A DNA stretch of 64,000 bases from Helicobacter himalayensis (GCF_001602095.1 NZ_CP014991.1:186001-250000); one strand, 5' to 3'; shown: positions 26,891-36,296, counted from the first letter of the stretch. A program made the numbers and translations. Notes: generated by a model not told the origin, from the letters alone.

Positions 26891-27976
26891 ATGCACTATC
26901 CCTTAGAGCCTTTTAGCGCGTTTGAAGAAAATCTGCTTTTGTGGATGGGGCGCTTTGTGCGGTGGAAAATTAACACGCTTTCAAATCATCAAGTGCGCGA
27001 CAAAGAAGCCATCTTGCAATGTTTGCAGATTCTTAATCAATTGCCACAAAGCATTCAGCATCTCCTGCAAATATGCAAAAATGCGCGTAAAGCCGGGCTT
27101 ATAGGGATCAATATTTTTATCACACCGCTTGGGAAATTGTATGAGTATCTTTGCGCACTTAGGCTAATGTCCTTGCGCGAGATTAATGAAGAGATTATTA
27201 TTGATTTTCTAAGCGTGCATACTTCGACACTTAGCGATGCGAGTAAAAAAAATTACAGAATCGTGCTTATTGGATTCTTTGGTTTTATTGACAAGCGCAA
27301 TGAGGATAATGGCACCTCGCATGTGTTTGGAATCGAGCTTGCGATTAAGCATTTGCTCGCGCAAAATAATGGGCAAAAACTCCCTGCATATTTAGAAGAG
27401 CGCGAGTTAGAGCGGTTTTTGGAAGCCATAGATTCTACGCCATTGCCATTTTCTCACGCTACACGCGATAAGCTCATTATAAAAATCATTGTTTATACCG
27501 GCGTGCGTGTCAATGAGATTCTCAACCTTCGCACAAAAGATTTAATCCCGCAAGAGGATTTGTGGATGTTTGCAGTGCGTGGGAAGGGCAATAAAATGCG
27601 TATGGTGATGGTAAAAAAAGAAAAGATTGAGAATCTTATGAACGCGTGGATGGAGCAGCGCAGTCAAATTGCGCTCAATACAGCGATTGAAGATAGTCTC
27701 ATTTTTTGTAACAAAAAAGGTGGCAAGCTTACGCAAGCGCGCGTGTATCAGGTGCTAGGCGCTATTTTAGCCCAAGCCGGAATAAAAAAGGAAAAAATGG
27801 GCGCGCATATGCTTCGTCATACCTTTGCTACGATGCTTTATACAAAAAAGCACGATTTGGTGCTGGTGCAAGAAGCGCTCGGACACGCTAATCTCAACAC
27901 AAGCAGAATCTACACGCATTTTGATAAGCAAAGGCTCATCGAAGCTGCAAGCGTGATGGACGATTTTGAAAAGTGA
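26891..27976 (+). CDS. xerH: XerH-type tyrosine recombinase
   Basis: 361 residues. N-terminal core-binding domain (about 70-150) and C-terminal catalytic domain with the full tyrosine-recombinase set: Arg in YTGVRVNEI, Lys in RGKGNK, HMLRHTF, LGHANLN and nucleophile Tyr in IYTHFDK. Length matches the single chromosome-dimer-resolving recombinase XerH of Helicobacter (H. pylori HP0675), which acts at difH; no dif site was identified here. The frame opens at TTG 26858, but ATG 26891 has AAAGG 7 nt upstream and gives the family length. Confidence 0.88.
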   Translation: MHYPLEPFSAFEENLLLWMGRFVRWKINTLSNHQVRDKEAILQCLQILNQLPQSIQHLLQICKNARKAGLIGINIFITPLGKLYEYLCALRLMSLREINEEIIIDFLSVHTSTLSDASKKNYRIVLIGFFGFIDKRNEDNGTSHVFGIELAIKHLLAQNNGQKLPAYLEERELERFLEAIDSTPLPFSHATRDKLIIKIIVYTGVRVNEILNLRTKDLIPQEDLWMFAVRGKGNKMRMVMVKKEKIENLMNAWMEQRSQIALNTAIEDSLIFCNKKGGKLTQARVYQVLGAILAQAGIKKEKMGAHMLRHTFATMLYTKKHDLVLVQEALGHANLNTSRIYTHFDKQRLIEAASVMDDFEK

Positions 27977-27988
27977 AAGTAAAGATTT

Positions 27989-28747
27989 ATGCAAAAAATC
28001 TCTTCTTTTCCTTGTGTGATTCTCTGTGGTGGGAAATCTAGCAGAATGGGCTGCGACAAGGCACTTTTGCCTTTTGATGCAAATTTTGCAGAGCAAGATT
28101 CTAAGCAGAGCATAGAATGCGAGGCAAGACAAGATTTTAGGCAAAATTCTCTCACGCAATTTGTTTATAATAACCTAAGCGAGTGGTTTGAGCGCGTTTT
28201 TCTTTGTGTGAAAAGCAAAGATTCTAAGCTTTTGGAATATAATTTGCCAACGATTATAGAATCGCGCGTGTTACAAGAAAATGCTCTAGATTGCACGTTA
28301 AATATTCAAAATCTCGCATTTAAAGAGAGGTTTTCTCCGCTTTATGGAATCTTTTGTGCGCTAGAATTTGCACAAAAGCATTTAGACGCGCAGTATGTGG
28401 CGTTTGTAAGTGTGGATACGCCTTTTATCAATCCAATGCATTTTGAGAATCTTGCCACGCTTTCACAGCAAAAAAACTACAAGGTTGCTTACATCACACA
28501 GATTTTAGAAAATGGCGACAAAAAAGAGCATTTTTTGCTTTCCCTTTGGCATATGAGTATGAAAGACACGCTTTTAAATGCGCTAAAAAATAAAGATTTT
28601 AAAATCGGTGTGTTGATAAAAAACACAATGCATACAAGTTTAGAGATTAAAGATAATGCATTAAGTTTTAATCTCAACACAAAAGAAACCTATCACAACG
28701 CATTAAAATTTCTGCAATCCTATGCAACGCGCCACAAGAAACATTAA
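27989..28747 (+). CDS. mobA: Molybdenum cofactor guanylyltransferase MobA
   Basis: 252 residues. The nucleotide-binding start CVILCGGKSSRMGCDKALLPF (in part residues 9-28) is diagnostic; a later VSVDTPFI holds the metal-binding Asp. MobA turns Mo-MPT and GTP into MGD, needed by TorA and other Mo enzymes. About 35 residues between the P-loop-like start and FVYNNLSEWFERVF are longer than in typical MobA and glutamine/serine-rich. Starts 12 nt after xerH. Confidence 0.87.
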   Translation: MQKISSFPCVILCGGKSSRMGCDKALLPFDANFAEQDSKQSIECEARQDFRQNSLTQFVYNNLSEWFERVFLCVKSKDSKLLEYNLPTIIESRVLQENALDCTLNIQNLAFKERFSPLYGIFCALEFAQKHLDAQYVAFVSVDTPFINPMHFENLATLSQQKNYKVAYITQILENGDKKEHFLLSLWHMSMKDTLLNALKNKDFKIGVLIKNTMHTSLEIKDNALSFNLNTKETYHNALKFLQSYATRHKKH

Positions 28748-28831
28748 AAAATAAAATGTTTGCAAATTGCTACAAATGCAGGTTTTTTTGCTAGAATCTG
28801 GGGCTTATTTTTTAAGCCAAAAGGTAGCAAG

Positions 28832-29827
28832 ATGATACGGCATTTTTTGACTTTGCAGGATTTTTCAAATGAGGAGATTCTGCAAATCCTAGACTTGGCA
28901 TTAGAGATTAAAGCCCAACATAAATCTAACACCCAAACACCATATATGCGTAATAAAACATTAGGAATGATTTTTGAAAAATCCTCTACGCGCACAAGAG
29001 TGAGCTTTGAGGCGGGGATTTATCAGCTTGGCGGGACGGGGATTTTTCTTTCAAACAAAGACATTCAGCTTGGGCGTGGTGAGCCGATGAAGGACACTGC
29101 GCGCGTGATAAGCTCAATGCTTGATATGGTGATGATTCGCACAGGCGAACATTCTAGAATCTTAGAATTTGCGAAATATTCACGCGTGCCTGTGATCAAT
29201 GGCTTGACTGATGATTTCCACCCTGTGCAGCTTTTGGCAGATTATATGACGATGATAGAATGTGGAATCTATGTCCAAGCAGATTCTAAATTTTGCAGAT
29301 TCTATCCAAAAAGCGTGGCAAAGCCCGTTGTTGCTTACATTGGTGATGGGAATAATATGGCGCATTCTTGGCTAAACCTAAGCGCGATTCTTGGTTTTGA
29401 GCTAAGAATTGCTTCCCCAAAAGGCTATGAGCCAAAAGATGAGGTTGTGAAATTTGCGCGCGAGATGGCAAAAACAAGTGGCGCAAAAATCCTTATTGGG
29501 CAGGATATTGATGTTGCAATTTCTGGAGCAAATGTCGTAACCACGGACACTTGGGCGTCAATGGGACAAGAAAATGAGAAAAAAGAGCGCGAAAAGGCGT
29601 TTAAAGAATATTGTGTGGATAGTGCTAAAATGGCGCTTGCGCAAAAAGAGGCGATTTTCTTGCATTGCTTGCCAGCATATCGCGGGCAGGAGGTGAGCGA
29701 AGAGGTACTAGAGGGCGCGCAAAGTCGCGTTTTTGAAGAAGCACAAAACCGCTTGCACGCACAAAAAGGTGTTATGGTATGGCTAGCAAGAGAAAATGAA
29801 GAGAAGCAACAAATTATAAAGAAATAA
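28832..29827 (+). CDS. argF: Ornithine carbamoyltransferase
   Basis: 331 residues with the OTCase pattern: carbamoyl-phosphate site [14 protein letters not shown] (about 55-68), GEHSRILE, the ADYMT(M) turn and the ornithine/Cys loop [11 protein letters not shown]. Converts ornithine and carbamoyl phosphate to citrulline in arginine synthesis. ATG 28832 follows AAGG by 7 nt and a likely -10 (GCTAGAAT) lies about 50 nt upstream; an upstream in-frame start at 28760 would lie before that promoter. Confidence 0.93.
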   Translation: MIRHFLTLQDFSNEEILQILDLALEIKAQHKSNTQTPYMRNKTLGMIFEKSSTRTRVSFEAGIYQLGGTGIFLSNKDIQLGRGEPMKDTARVISSMLDMVMIRTGEHSRILEFAKYSRVPVINGLTDDFHPVQLLADYMTMIECGIYVQADSKFCRFYPKSVAKPVVAYIGDGNNMAHSWLNLSAILGFELRIASPKGYEPKDEVVKFAREMAKTSGAKILIGQDIDVAISGANVVTTDTWASMGQENEKKEREKAFKEYCVDSAKMALAQKEAIFLHCLPAYRGQEVSEEVLEGAQSRVFEEAQNRLHAQKGVMVWLARENEEKQQIIKK

Positions 29828-29881
29828 GCAATTTTTTTACAAAATATTTCTCAAAACATTTTTGAGTTTAAGGAGGGCAAA

Positions 29882-30325
29882 ATGAAAATAGCAAAAAAAA
29901 CTGCTACGCTTTTTGATGAAAATATCCATCAACAATACAGCTTTGGTGTGTTAAATAAAATTGATTCCAAAAATGCCCTTATTGCGTTGCAAAAAGGTGA
30001 GTTAAAGAATGAAAATATTTGGCTTTTGAGAGATAATGAGGACAATGAATTTGCACTTATCCCAAGTCAGGTGCTAAATACGCTCAATCAGCGCATGAGG
30101 GATTTACAAGAGGAGCGCTTTTTTATACGATTAGAGCGTGAAATCGCCCAGCAAATGCCAATTGATATGGACGATGTGGTGGTGATTGCATCAGAATATA
30201 TTGAAAGTTTTCGCAAAAAAGATGGTTCTTTGCCTTTACTCAATGCTCGCGCAATCGCTCGCGATTTAAAGAAACAATATCCAAATCTTTTTTTTAACCT
30301 TCAAGATTTGCTTGATAAGAGATAA
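29882..30325 (+). CDS. DUF2603 family protein
   Basis: 147 residues, no signal or membrane helix. Acidic-hydrophobic protein with NALIALQKGELKNENIW and DMDDVVVIASEYIESFRKKDG; probably mostly helical in its second half. Function unknown. It stands directly before hemN, as HP0664 does before hemN in H. pylori, and has a strong AAGGAGG. The conserved link with hemN and the GlpC-like gene suggests a redox or haem-related role, which is inference. Confidence 0.8.
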   Translation: MKIAKKTATLFDENIHQQYSFGVLNKIDSKNALIALQKGELKNENIWLLRDNEDNEFALIPSQVLNTLNQRMRDLQEERFFIRLEREIAQQMPIDMDDVVVIASEYIESFRKKDGSLPLLNARAIARDLKKQYPNLFFNLQDLLDKR

Positions 30326-30328
30326 GAT

Positions 30329-31696
30329 ATGATTGATTTTCAAAAATATGTGCGTTATTCAAAGCCCGGACCTCGCTACACAAGCTATCCTACTGCGGTA
30401 GAATTTAGTAATGCTTTTGAATCTAGCGCATACAAGGAAGCGCTAAAACGCGCGGATTTAACCAAAATCCCACTTTCACTCTATACGCATTTGCCATTTT
30501 GTCGTTCGGCGTGTTATTTTTGCGGGTGCAATGTAATTTACACAAGCAAAGAAGAAAAGAAGCCCCGCTATATTGAATATCTCAAAAAAGAACTCGCACT
30601 TTTAAAGCAAAGCTTTGATACTACGCGTGAAGTCGTGCAGTTTCATTTTGGTGGAGGAACACCTACATTTTTTAATGCTAAAGAATTAGAATCTGTTATA
30701 AAAGCCCTGTGCGAGTGCTTTCCAAACTTTGCAAAAGATTGTGAAATCAGCTGCGAGATTGACCCAAGATATTTTGATATTGAGCAAATGCGCGTTTTAA
30801 AAGCGTATGGCTTTAGTCGCTTAAGCTTTGGTGTGCAGGATTTTGAGGAATGCGTGCAGGACGCAATCCATCGCAAACAAAGCTTTAAAATTGTTAAAAA
30901 TGCTATTGAGCTTGCGCGCAGTTTTGGGATTAAATCTATTAATTTTGATTTAATTTATGGCTTGCCATTTCAGAGCTTGCAGAGCTTTGAGCGCACGCTA
31001 GATTCTGTGTTAGAGCTAAGTCCGGAGCGTTTGGCGGTGTTTAATTACGCACATGTACCTTGGCTTAAAAAAACAATGCGAAAAATTGATGAAACCACGC
31101 TCCCGCGCCCACAAGAGAAGTTGCAGATTCTGCAAAATAGCATAGAAAAACTTACAAAAAATGGCTATGAAATGATTGGTATGGATCATTTTGCAAAAAA
31201 AGATGATGAGCTTTATCTAGCAAAGGCGCGCAAACAGCTCCGCCGAAACTTTCAAGGCTACACGACAAAGGGTTTTTCACAAACTATTGGTGTGGGTGTG
31301 ACGAGCATTAGTGAGGGGATTGATTATTATGCGCAGAATTTTAAGGATTTGAGCTTGTATGAAAACGCGCTTGATAATGGGATTTTACCCACAGAACGGG
31401 GCATTAGGCTAAGTAAAGAGGATATTTTACGCAAGAGCGTGATAATGGAGCTTATGAATAATTTAAGCCTGAATTTTGCCTCCATTGAAAGCGCGTTTGG
31501 GATTGATTTTAAAACGCATTTTGCCAAAGAGTTGAGCGAACTAAAGCCTTTTGAAAAAGCGAATTTGCTCAAAGTGAATAGTGAAGGGATTTTTACCACG
31601 CCAACAGGGGGTATGCTTATCCGCAATATTGCGATGCTTTTTGATGCGTATTTGTATAAAAATGTCGGTAAAGATACTTTCAGCAAGACGATTTAA
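30329..31696 (+). CDS. hemN: Oxygen-independent coproporphyrinogen III oxidase HemN
   Basis: 455 residues, radical-SAM enzyme. The N-terminal GPRYTSYPTA and the cluster loop FCRSACYFCGCN (CxxxCxxC, about 60-71) identify true HemN; HFGGGTPTF is the SAM-binding glycine motif. It oxidatively decarboxylates coproporphyrinogen III to protoporphyrinogen IX under low oxygen. The start lies 3 nt after the DUF2603 stop; the GlpC-like gene follows within 10 nt, so the three form one operon. Confidence 0.95.
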   Translation: MIDFQKYVRYSKPGPRYTSYPTAVEFSNAFESSAYKEALKRADLTKIPLSLYTHLPFCRSACYFCGCNVIYTSKEEKKPRYIEYLKKELALLKQSFDTTREVVQFHFGGGTPTFFNAKELESVIKALCECFPNFAKDCEISCEIDPRYFDIEQMRVLKAYGFSRLSFGVQDFEECVQDAIHRKQSFKIVKNAIELARSFGIKSINFDLIYGLPFQSLQSFERTLDSVLELSPERLAVFNYAHVPWLKKTMRKIDETTLPRPQEKLQILQNSIEKLTKNGYEMIGMDHFAKKDDELYLAKARKQLRRNFQGYTTKGFSQTIGVGVTSISEGIDYYAQNFKDLSLYENALDNGILPTERGIRLSKEDILRKSVIMELMNNLSLNFASIESAFGIDFKTHFAKELSELKPFEKANLLKVNSEGIFTTPTGGMLIRNIAMLFDAYLYKNVGKDTFSKTI

Positions 31697-31705
31697 GGTG
31701 TGTGC

Positions 31706-32992
31706 GTGCAGTTACTTGATTTAAAAAACCTTGCAAACTCGTGTGTGAAATGTGGTAAATGTATCCCAAGTTGCACGATTTATCAAGTCAATCGCGATGA
31801 AACGACTTCACCAAGGGGATTTTTAGATCTCTTAGGCGCGTATAAAGATGGCAAATTACCCTTAGATTCTAATGCAAAAAAAATCTTTGAATCTTGCTTT
31901 CTCTGCACCACTTGCGTAAGCGTGTGTCCTGCGAGCTTGCCAACTGATTTAGCCATAGAATCTGTGCGCGTAGAAATTGCCAAAAAATATGGAATCAGCT
32001 GGTATAAACGTGCATATTTTTTTCTTTTGCGCCATAGAAAATGGGCGGATTTTGTCTTTAATTTTCTAGCATTTATTGCGCCTTGCACGTTTAAAAGCGA
32101 GAGCTACAAAGGAGAGAAAACAAAATTGCGCGCAAGAAGCTTTGTTTTTGGCTTAAGAGGGCGCAGTATTTTTCCTTTTGTCAAAAAGTCCTTTTTGCAA
32201 CGTCACGGAGGAGAAAAAGACAGGTTAGATTTTCAAGCACAAAAGCGCGTGGCGATTTTTATCGGTTGTATTAGCAATTACAATTACCCAAATGTGGGGG
32301 AAAGTTTGTTAAAGATTCTTAATAAACTCGGTATCTCTTATTTTGTGCCAAAGTCGCAGGAGTGTTGCGGTGCGCCGGCGTTTTTCACAGGTGATATACA
32401 AACCGTGCTTTTTTTAGTCAAAAAAAATATAGAGTATTTTGAGAGTTTTTGGAATGAAATTGATGCGATGCTTATTCCTGAAGCTACTTGTGCGGCGATG
32501 TTGAAGATCGATTGGAAGCACGCACTTGAGCTAAGTGGAGAAAGTGAATGGGTGGAGCGCTTAGAGAAACTTTTGCCAAAAATCCATATGGCAAGTGCGT
32601 GGCTACAAAAACAAACTGATTTATCCAAGCATTTGCAAGAATCAAAGCAGCAAGAAAGTCTCACTTACCACGATCCTTGTCACGCGCGCAAAGTGCTTGG
32701 AATCTACAAAGAGCCACGCGCACTTTTAAGCAAAAATTTTAATCTTATAGAAATGCAGGATTCTGCGCGTTGCTGTGGCTTTGGTGGCGTTAGTATGCAG
32801 AGTTCAAACTACGCGCTCACGCTGAAAGCTGGCATACCAAAAGCAAAGGACATAGAAAATTCAAAGGCGCATATCGTAAGCGCGGAATGTGGCGCGTGCA
32901 GAATGCAGATTACAAACACATTAGATTCTATTCATTCAAAAGTGCGCTTTATCCACCCGCTGGAGCTTTTGGCTGAGAATCTTAAAAGTTAG
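31706..32992 (+). CDS. (Fe-S)-binding oxidoreductase, GlpC/GlcF-like
   Basis: 428 residues: two ferredoxin-like clusters (CVKCGKCIPSC at about 14-24; CFLCTTCVSVCP about 70) and two CCG domains (SQECCGAPAF; ARCCGFGGVS). Such subunits carry electrons from a flavin dehydrogenase to the membrane. No GlpA/GlpB- or GlcD-like partner is nearby. H. pylori HP0666 is annotated glpC at the same place. GTG 31706 has AAGG 7 nt upstream; GTG 31700 is an alternative. Confidence 0.85.
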   Translation: MQLLDLKNLANSCVKCGKCIPSCTIYQVNRDETTSPRGFLDLLGAYKDGKLPLDSNAKKIFESCFLCTTCVSVCPASLPTDLAIESVRVEIAKKYGISWYKRAYFFLLRHRKWADFVFNFLAFIAPCTFKSESYKGEKTKLRARSFVFGLRGRSIFPFVKKSFLQRHGGEKDRLDFQAQKRVAIFIGCISNYNYPNVGESLLKILNKLGISYFVPKSQECCGAPAFFTGDIQTVLFLVKKNIEYFESFWNEIDAMLIPEATCAAMLKIDWKHALELSGESEWVERLEKLLPKIHMASAWLQKQTDLSKHLQESKQQESLTYHDPCHARKVLGIYKEPRALLSKNFNLIEMQDSARCCGFGGVSMQSSNYALTLKAGIPKAKDIENSKAHIVSAECGACRMQITNTLDSIHSKVRFIHPLELLAENLKS

Positions 32993-33134
32993 TCTATAAT
33001 TTAACTAACACATTTATCACGCGTTTTTACGATTGAAAACATTGCAAGCATTTTGTGCTAATTTCTATCCTGAGTTTTGTTGCTGTTTCAAAAGCCATTA
33101 AAGATGCAGAAGATAAAGAATAAATTTCTTAAGT

Positions 33135-34184
33135 TTAATACAACTGCATACTGGCGCAATGCAAGCTTCCGTGCCATTTTATAAGAGCGGAGCAATCTAT
33201 CCCTATCACTTCCAAATGTGGCAATTCTGCGCGTAGAGCTTCAAGCGCGCGTTTGTCATTTTTCTTGTCATTGTAAGTTGGCACAAGGAGCGCGCCATTG
33301 ATAAATAAAAAATTCACATAGCTTGCCGGCAAGCGCTCTTTTTTGTGAAATTGCGCTTTTGGTAAAGGCAGTGCCACAAGTTTAAATGGTGCGTCATTCT
33401 CATCACGTAGGGCTTTTAGCTCATTTTCCATTTTTGCCAAACTCTCAAAATGTATATCCTTGCTATCCTCACATTTTACATAGGCAATGGTTTTTGGCGC
33501 GATAAAGCGCGCGAGATTGTCAATGTGACTATCCGTATCATCGCCTGCTAAAAATCCTTGCTCTAGCCAAAAAATCTTTGTAAGCCCAAATGTTTCACAC
33601 AGGATTTTTTCAATCTCTATTTTGCTTAGATGTGCGTTGCGATTTGGCTCTAGGAGGCAGTTTGTGGTGGTTAGAAGTAGGTTTTGACCATTGCTATCAA
33701 TGCTTCCACCTTCTAGCACAAGGTTTTGCTTGCTAAGGTTTTCTAAGATTCCAAGTTCGTGAAGTCGCGTGTTTATTTGGTTATCAAAATTCGCGCTAAA
33801 TTTCAGTCCCCAACCATTGAAAGTAAAATTAAGATTTTTATTAAGCCCATTTTCTGTTATGCTAATAGGACCAAAATCGCGCGCCCAAGTATCATTAAGA
33901 GGGATTCTAAAAACTTGCAAATTACCGGATTTAAGCTGTTTTTTGCAATGTTGTCGGATAAATTTCAGCCCGCTTTTATCACGAGGATCGATACAAAGAT
34001 ACACGCGCTCACGCGCGCAAATGAGCTTAATAATGTGCTCAAAGCACACACGTGCTTCCTTTAACATACTTTTCCAATCGCTGTGTTTATGTGGGAGGGC
34101 GAGTAAAATCGCGCGCTGTTTTTCCCACTCCGCATAAAGGCGCGGGGATTGCGTAGGGTTTTTGCTAGAAGCAAAGGCTTTCAC
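33135..34184 (-). CDS. aguA: Agmatine deiminase family protein (PPAD-type)
   Basis: 349 residues of the guanidino-modifying fold. Catalytic blocks: NDTWARDFGPI, GGSID, GDDTDSHIDNLARF and the C-terminal nucleophile Cys in HGSLHCASMQLY. Would hydrolyse agmatine to N-carbamoylputrescine; H. pylori HP0049 is the likely counterpart. Starts with GTG, supported by AAGGAG at 7 nt. A 10-bp inverted repeat with a 12-nt loop lies 25 nt upstream. Confidence 0.88.
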   Translation of the reverse strand: MKAFASSKNPTQSPRLYAEWEKQRAILLALPHKHSDWKSMLKEARVCFEHIIKLICARERVYLCIDPRDKSGLKFIRQHCKKQLKSGNLQVFRIPLNDTWARDFGPISITENGLNKNLNFTFNGWGLKFSANFDNQINTRLHELGILENLSKQNLVLEGGSIDSNGQNLLLTTTNCLLEPNRNAHLSKIEIEKILCETFGLTKIFWLEQGFLAGDDTDSHIDNLARFIAPKTIAYVKCEDSKDIHFESLAKMENELKALRDENDAPFKLVALPLPKAQFHKKERLPASYVNFLFINGALLVPTYNDKKNDKRALEALRAELPHLEVIGIDCSALIKWHGSLHCASMQLY

Positions 34185-34208
34185 TTTTAAGCTCCTTATT
34201 AACTTAGG

Positions 34209-34240
34209 AATAAAACTCCTACCTTAGCACGAGTTTTATT
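34209..34240 (-). promoter_or_regulatory. Perfect inverted repeat upstream of aguA
   Basis: AATAAAACTC and GAGTTTTATT are exact complements separated by 12 nt, 25 nt before the aguA start. It could be a hairpin in the aguA leader or an operator. It shares the 302-base aguA-metN gap with the metN promoter; apart from these and the leader hairpin at 34437-34450, I see nothing else there. Confidence 0.5.
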
Positions 34241-34288
34241 AAAAGGTTTTGAAAGTGGAGTATTGCATGGAAATTTTATTAAAAAGTT

Positions 34289-34307
34289 AAAACACATATT
34301 GTATTTT
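34289..34307 (+). promoter_or_regulatory. Candidate methionine operator (met box) before metN
   Basis: AAAACACATATTGTATTTT, an imperfect dyad ACA-N3-TGT flanked by A and T runs. Identical site at 44354-44372 and a site differing only in the 3-bp centre at 44292-44310, both before metA. It lies 13 bp upstream of the -10 TATAAT (34321-34326), over the -35 zone. Confidence 0.7.
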
Positions 34308-34320
34308 TAAAATTTTGTGT

Positions 34321-34326
34321 TATAAT
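34321..34326 (+). promoter_or_regulatory. -10 element of metN
   Basis: GTGTTATAAT, a near-consensus sigma-80/70 -10. Implies a leader of about 155 nt before metN, which includes a small perfect hairpin AAGCG-GTGG-CGCTT at 34437-34450. Confidence 0.65.
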
Positions 34327-34486
34327 TGGCACTTTCTTAGGCTTTTTAGATTCCAAAAAATATATTTTTCAGAATCTCTCAATTTAATCAAACGCGTTTT
34401 TAAAAATGGGTTTATTCGACAAGGGGAGAAGATTCTAAGCGGTGGCGCTTGCGCACAATTGACATTTTTAACACAAGGAGTTTCCC

Positions 34487-35554
34487 ATTATCTCATTACA
34501 ACAAGTAACCAAAACCTACCCTAATGGCTTTTGCGCGATTAAAGGCATTGATTTAGAAGTGCAAGAAGGCGATATTATGGGGATTATCGGCTATTCTGGT
34601 GCGGGGAAAAGTACATTAATTAGGCTTATAAATCGCCTTGAAGAGCCAAGTAGTGGGCGTGTGGAAATCGATGGAATCGATATGCTCGCGCTTTCTCAAA
34701 AGCAGCTTCAAAAGCAACGTCAAAATATAGGTATGATTTTTCAGCATTTCAATCTTCTAAGCGCACGCGATGTGTTTGGGAATGTCGCCTTTGCGCTTGA
34801 AATTGCTAAGTGGAAAAAAGAGAGCATAAAGGCGCGTGTAGATGAGCTTTTAGAGCTTGTGGGCTTGAGTGAAAAAGCGCATTTTTATCCAAGTCAGCTA
34901 AGTGGCGGGCAAAAACAGCGCGTGGCTATTGCGCGTGCGTTAGCCAACCACCCAAAAGTGCTTCTTTGTGATGAAGCCACAAGCGCGCTAGATACGAAAA
35001 CTACGCGCTCAATCCTTTCACTGCTTAAAGATATTCAAGCAAAACTTTCTCTTACAATAGTGCTTATCACGCATCAAATCGAGGTGGTGCAACAAATTTG
35101 CAACAAAGTCTGTGTGATTAGCAATGGTGAGATTGTGGAGCGCGGGAAGGTTGAAGAAGTGTTTGCAAATCCAAAAGAAGCCATCACAAGGGAGCTTATC
35201 TCGTTTTTGCCACTCGATGAGAGTAAGCTTATCGCGCATGTGGGTGCTAGTGAGAATACTTATCGTGTGATTTTCACAGGACCTAACGCGCAAAGTCCGC
35301 TCATTAGTCAAATGATTAAGAAATTTGACGTAGATGTAAATATTTTGAGTGGTAGTATTGAAGAGTTTAACAAACAAGATATTGGGCATTTGGTGGTGAA
35401 ATTTTTGCAAAAAGATACAGATTCTATCCACAAAAGCCTTGAATGGCTACAATCTCAAGGCGTGACAATAGAATCTCTGAGTTCGCAATCTCTCAATCTC
35501 AAACAAGATTCACAAATCACGCACAATCCACACGTCACGCAAAATAAGGATTAA
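34487..35554 (+). CDS. metN: Methionine ABC transporter ATP-binding protein MetN, apparent ATT start
   Basis: 355 residues: ABC domain with A-loop Tyr in KTYPNGF, Walker A GYSGAGKST (about 35-43), signature LSGGQKQR, Walker B VLLCDEATSALD, and a C-terminal NIL (ACT-like) domain from about 255 that binds methionine and shuts transport off. Upstream of Walker A the only standard start is GTG 34559, which removes the first 24 residues including the A-loop. The homology runs back to ISLQQVTKTYPNG, and AAGGAG (34475-34480) sits 6 nt before ATT 34487; a stop lies in frame at 34469. The start is therefore ATT (or ATC 34490), unless a base is wrong. Confidence 0.88.
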   Translation: MISLQQVTKTYPNGFCAIKGIDLEVQEGDIMGIIGYSGAGKSTLIRLINRLEEPSSGRVEIDGIDMLALSQKQLQKQRQNIGMIFQHFNLLSARDVFGNVAFALEIAKWKKESIKARVDELLELVGLSEKAHFYPSQLSGGQKQRVAIARALANHPKVLLCDEATSALDTKTTRSILSLLKDIQAKLSLTIVLITHQIEVVQQICNKVCVISNGEIVERGKVEEVFANPKEAITRELISFLPLDESKLIAHVGASENTYRVIFTGPNAQSPLISQMIKKFDVDVNILSGSIEEFNKQDIGHLVVKFLQKDTDSIHKSLEWLQSQGVTIESLSSQSLNLKQDSQITHNPHVTQNKD

Positions 35555-35557
35555 AAA

Positions 35558-36271
35558 ATGATAAAAGATTTTTTACGCTCTGCGGATAGGGAATTTGAAG
35601 CGATTTTGCATTCTCTTTTTGGGAATGATTTAGGTTATTTGCTTTCAAAAGGTTTGCTTGAAACGCTTTATATGGTGCAGTTTTCCGCGCTTTTTGCTGT
35701 GCTTTTTGGCTTGCCACTTGGGGTTTTACTCGCTATCACGCGCGAAGATTCTATCAAGCCCGCACCACTTTTTAATAAAATCCTTGGGTGGGTTGTAAAT
35801 ATGGTGCGCTCCTTTCCTTTTATGGTGCTAATCCTCGTGCTACTACCATTTTCTGGTGCGCTTATTGGTATGAGCACAGGCTCGACAGCTGCGATTATCG
35901 CGCTTAGTATTGCGGCGATTCCTTTTATTGCGCGCCTTTTTGAGGGGGCATTGCTTGAAGTGCCAAAAGATTTGATTGAAGCCACGCAAAGTATGGGTGC
36001 GAGCAATTTTACGATTATCAGAATGATGCTTTGTGAATGCAAGCCCGCACTTGCAAATGCCATTGTGATAACCTCCATTAGCCTTGTTGGGTATTCTGCG
36101 ATGGCTGGGATTGTGGGTGGTGGCGGATTAGGAGATTTGGCTTATCGTATAGGATTCCAATCTTTTAAGCCTGATGTGTTGCTATACGCGGTGATTGTTA
36201 CGATGATTTTAGTCCAGCTTATCCAAAGCGGCGGGGATTTTATCGTAAAAATCCTGCGCGCAAATCGTTAA
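35558..36271 (+). CDS. metI: Methionine ABC transporter permease MetI
   Basis: 237 residues, five membrane helices, BPD-transporter EAA loop EATQSMGASNFTIIRMML (about 147-164) and the typical C-terminal VGGGGLGDLAYRIGFQ. With MetN it forms the inner-membrane channel for methionine. Begins 3 nt after the metN stop. Confidence 0.93.
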   Translation: MIKDFLRSADREFEAILHSLFGNDLGYLLSKGLLETLYMVQFSALFAVLFGLPLGVLLAITREDSIKPAPLFNKILGWVVNMVRSFPFMVLILVLLPFSGALIGMSTGSTAAIIALSIAAIPFIARLFEGALLEVPKDLIEATQSMGASNFTIIRMMLCECKPALANAIVITSISLVGYSAMAGIVGGGGLGDLAYRIGFQSFKPDVLLYAVIVTMILVQLIQSGGDFIVKILRANR

Positions 36272-36296
36272 ATTTAACTTTAAAAAAGGAGTAAAA

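Noticed and set aside
26858-27976. XerH as an integrase of a mobile island
   Set aside because: Length, motifs and lack of neighbouring cargo or att repeats fit the chromosomal XerH; no island boundaries are visible.
34327-34486. SAM riboswitch in the metN leader
   Set aside because: The leader is long and contains one small hairpin, but none of the conserved SAM-I/II core features is seen, and such riboswitches are not known in Campylobacterota.
34315-34524. Small open frame upstream of metN as a leader peptide
   Set aside because: Its TTG start overlaps the -10 element and there is no ribosome site; no run of Met codons as in attenuators.
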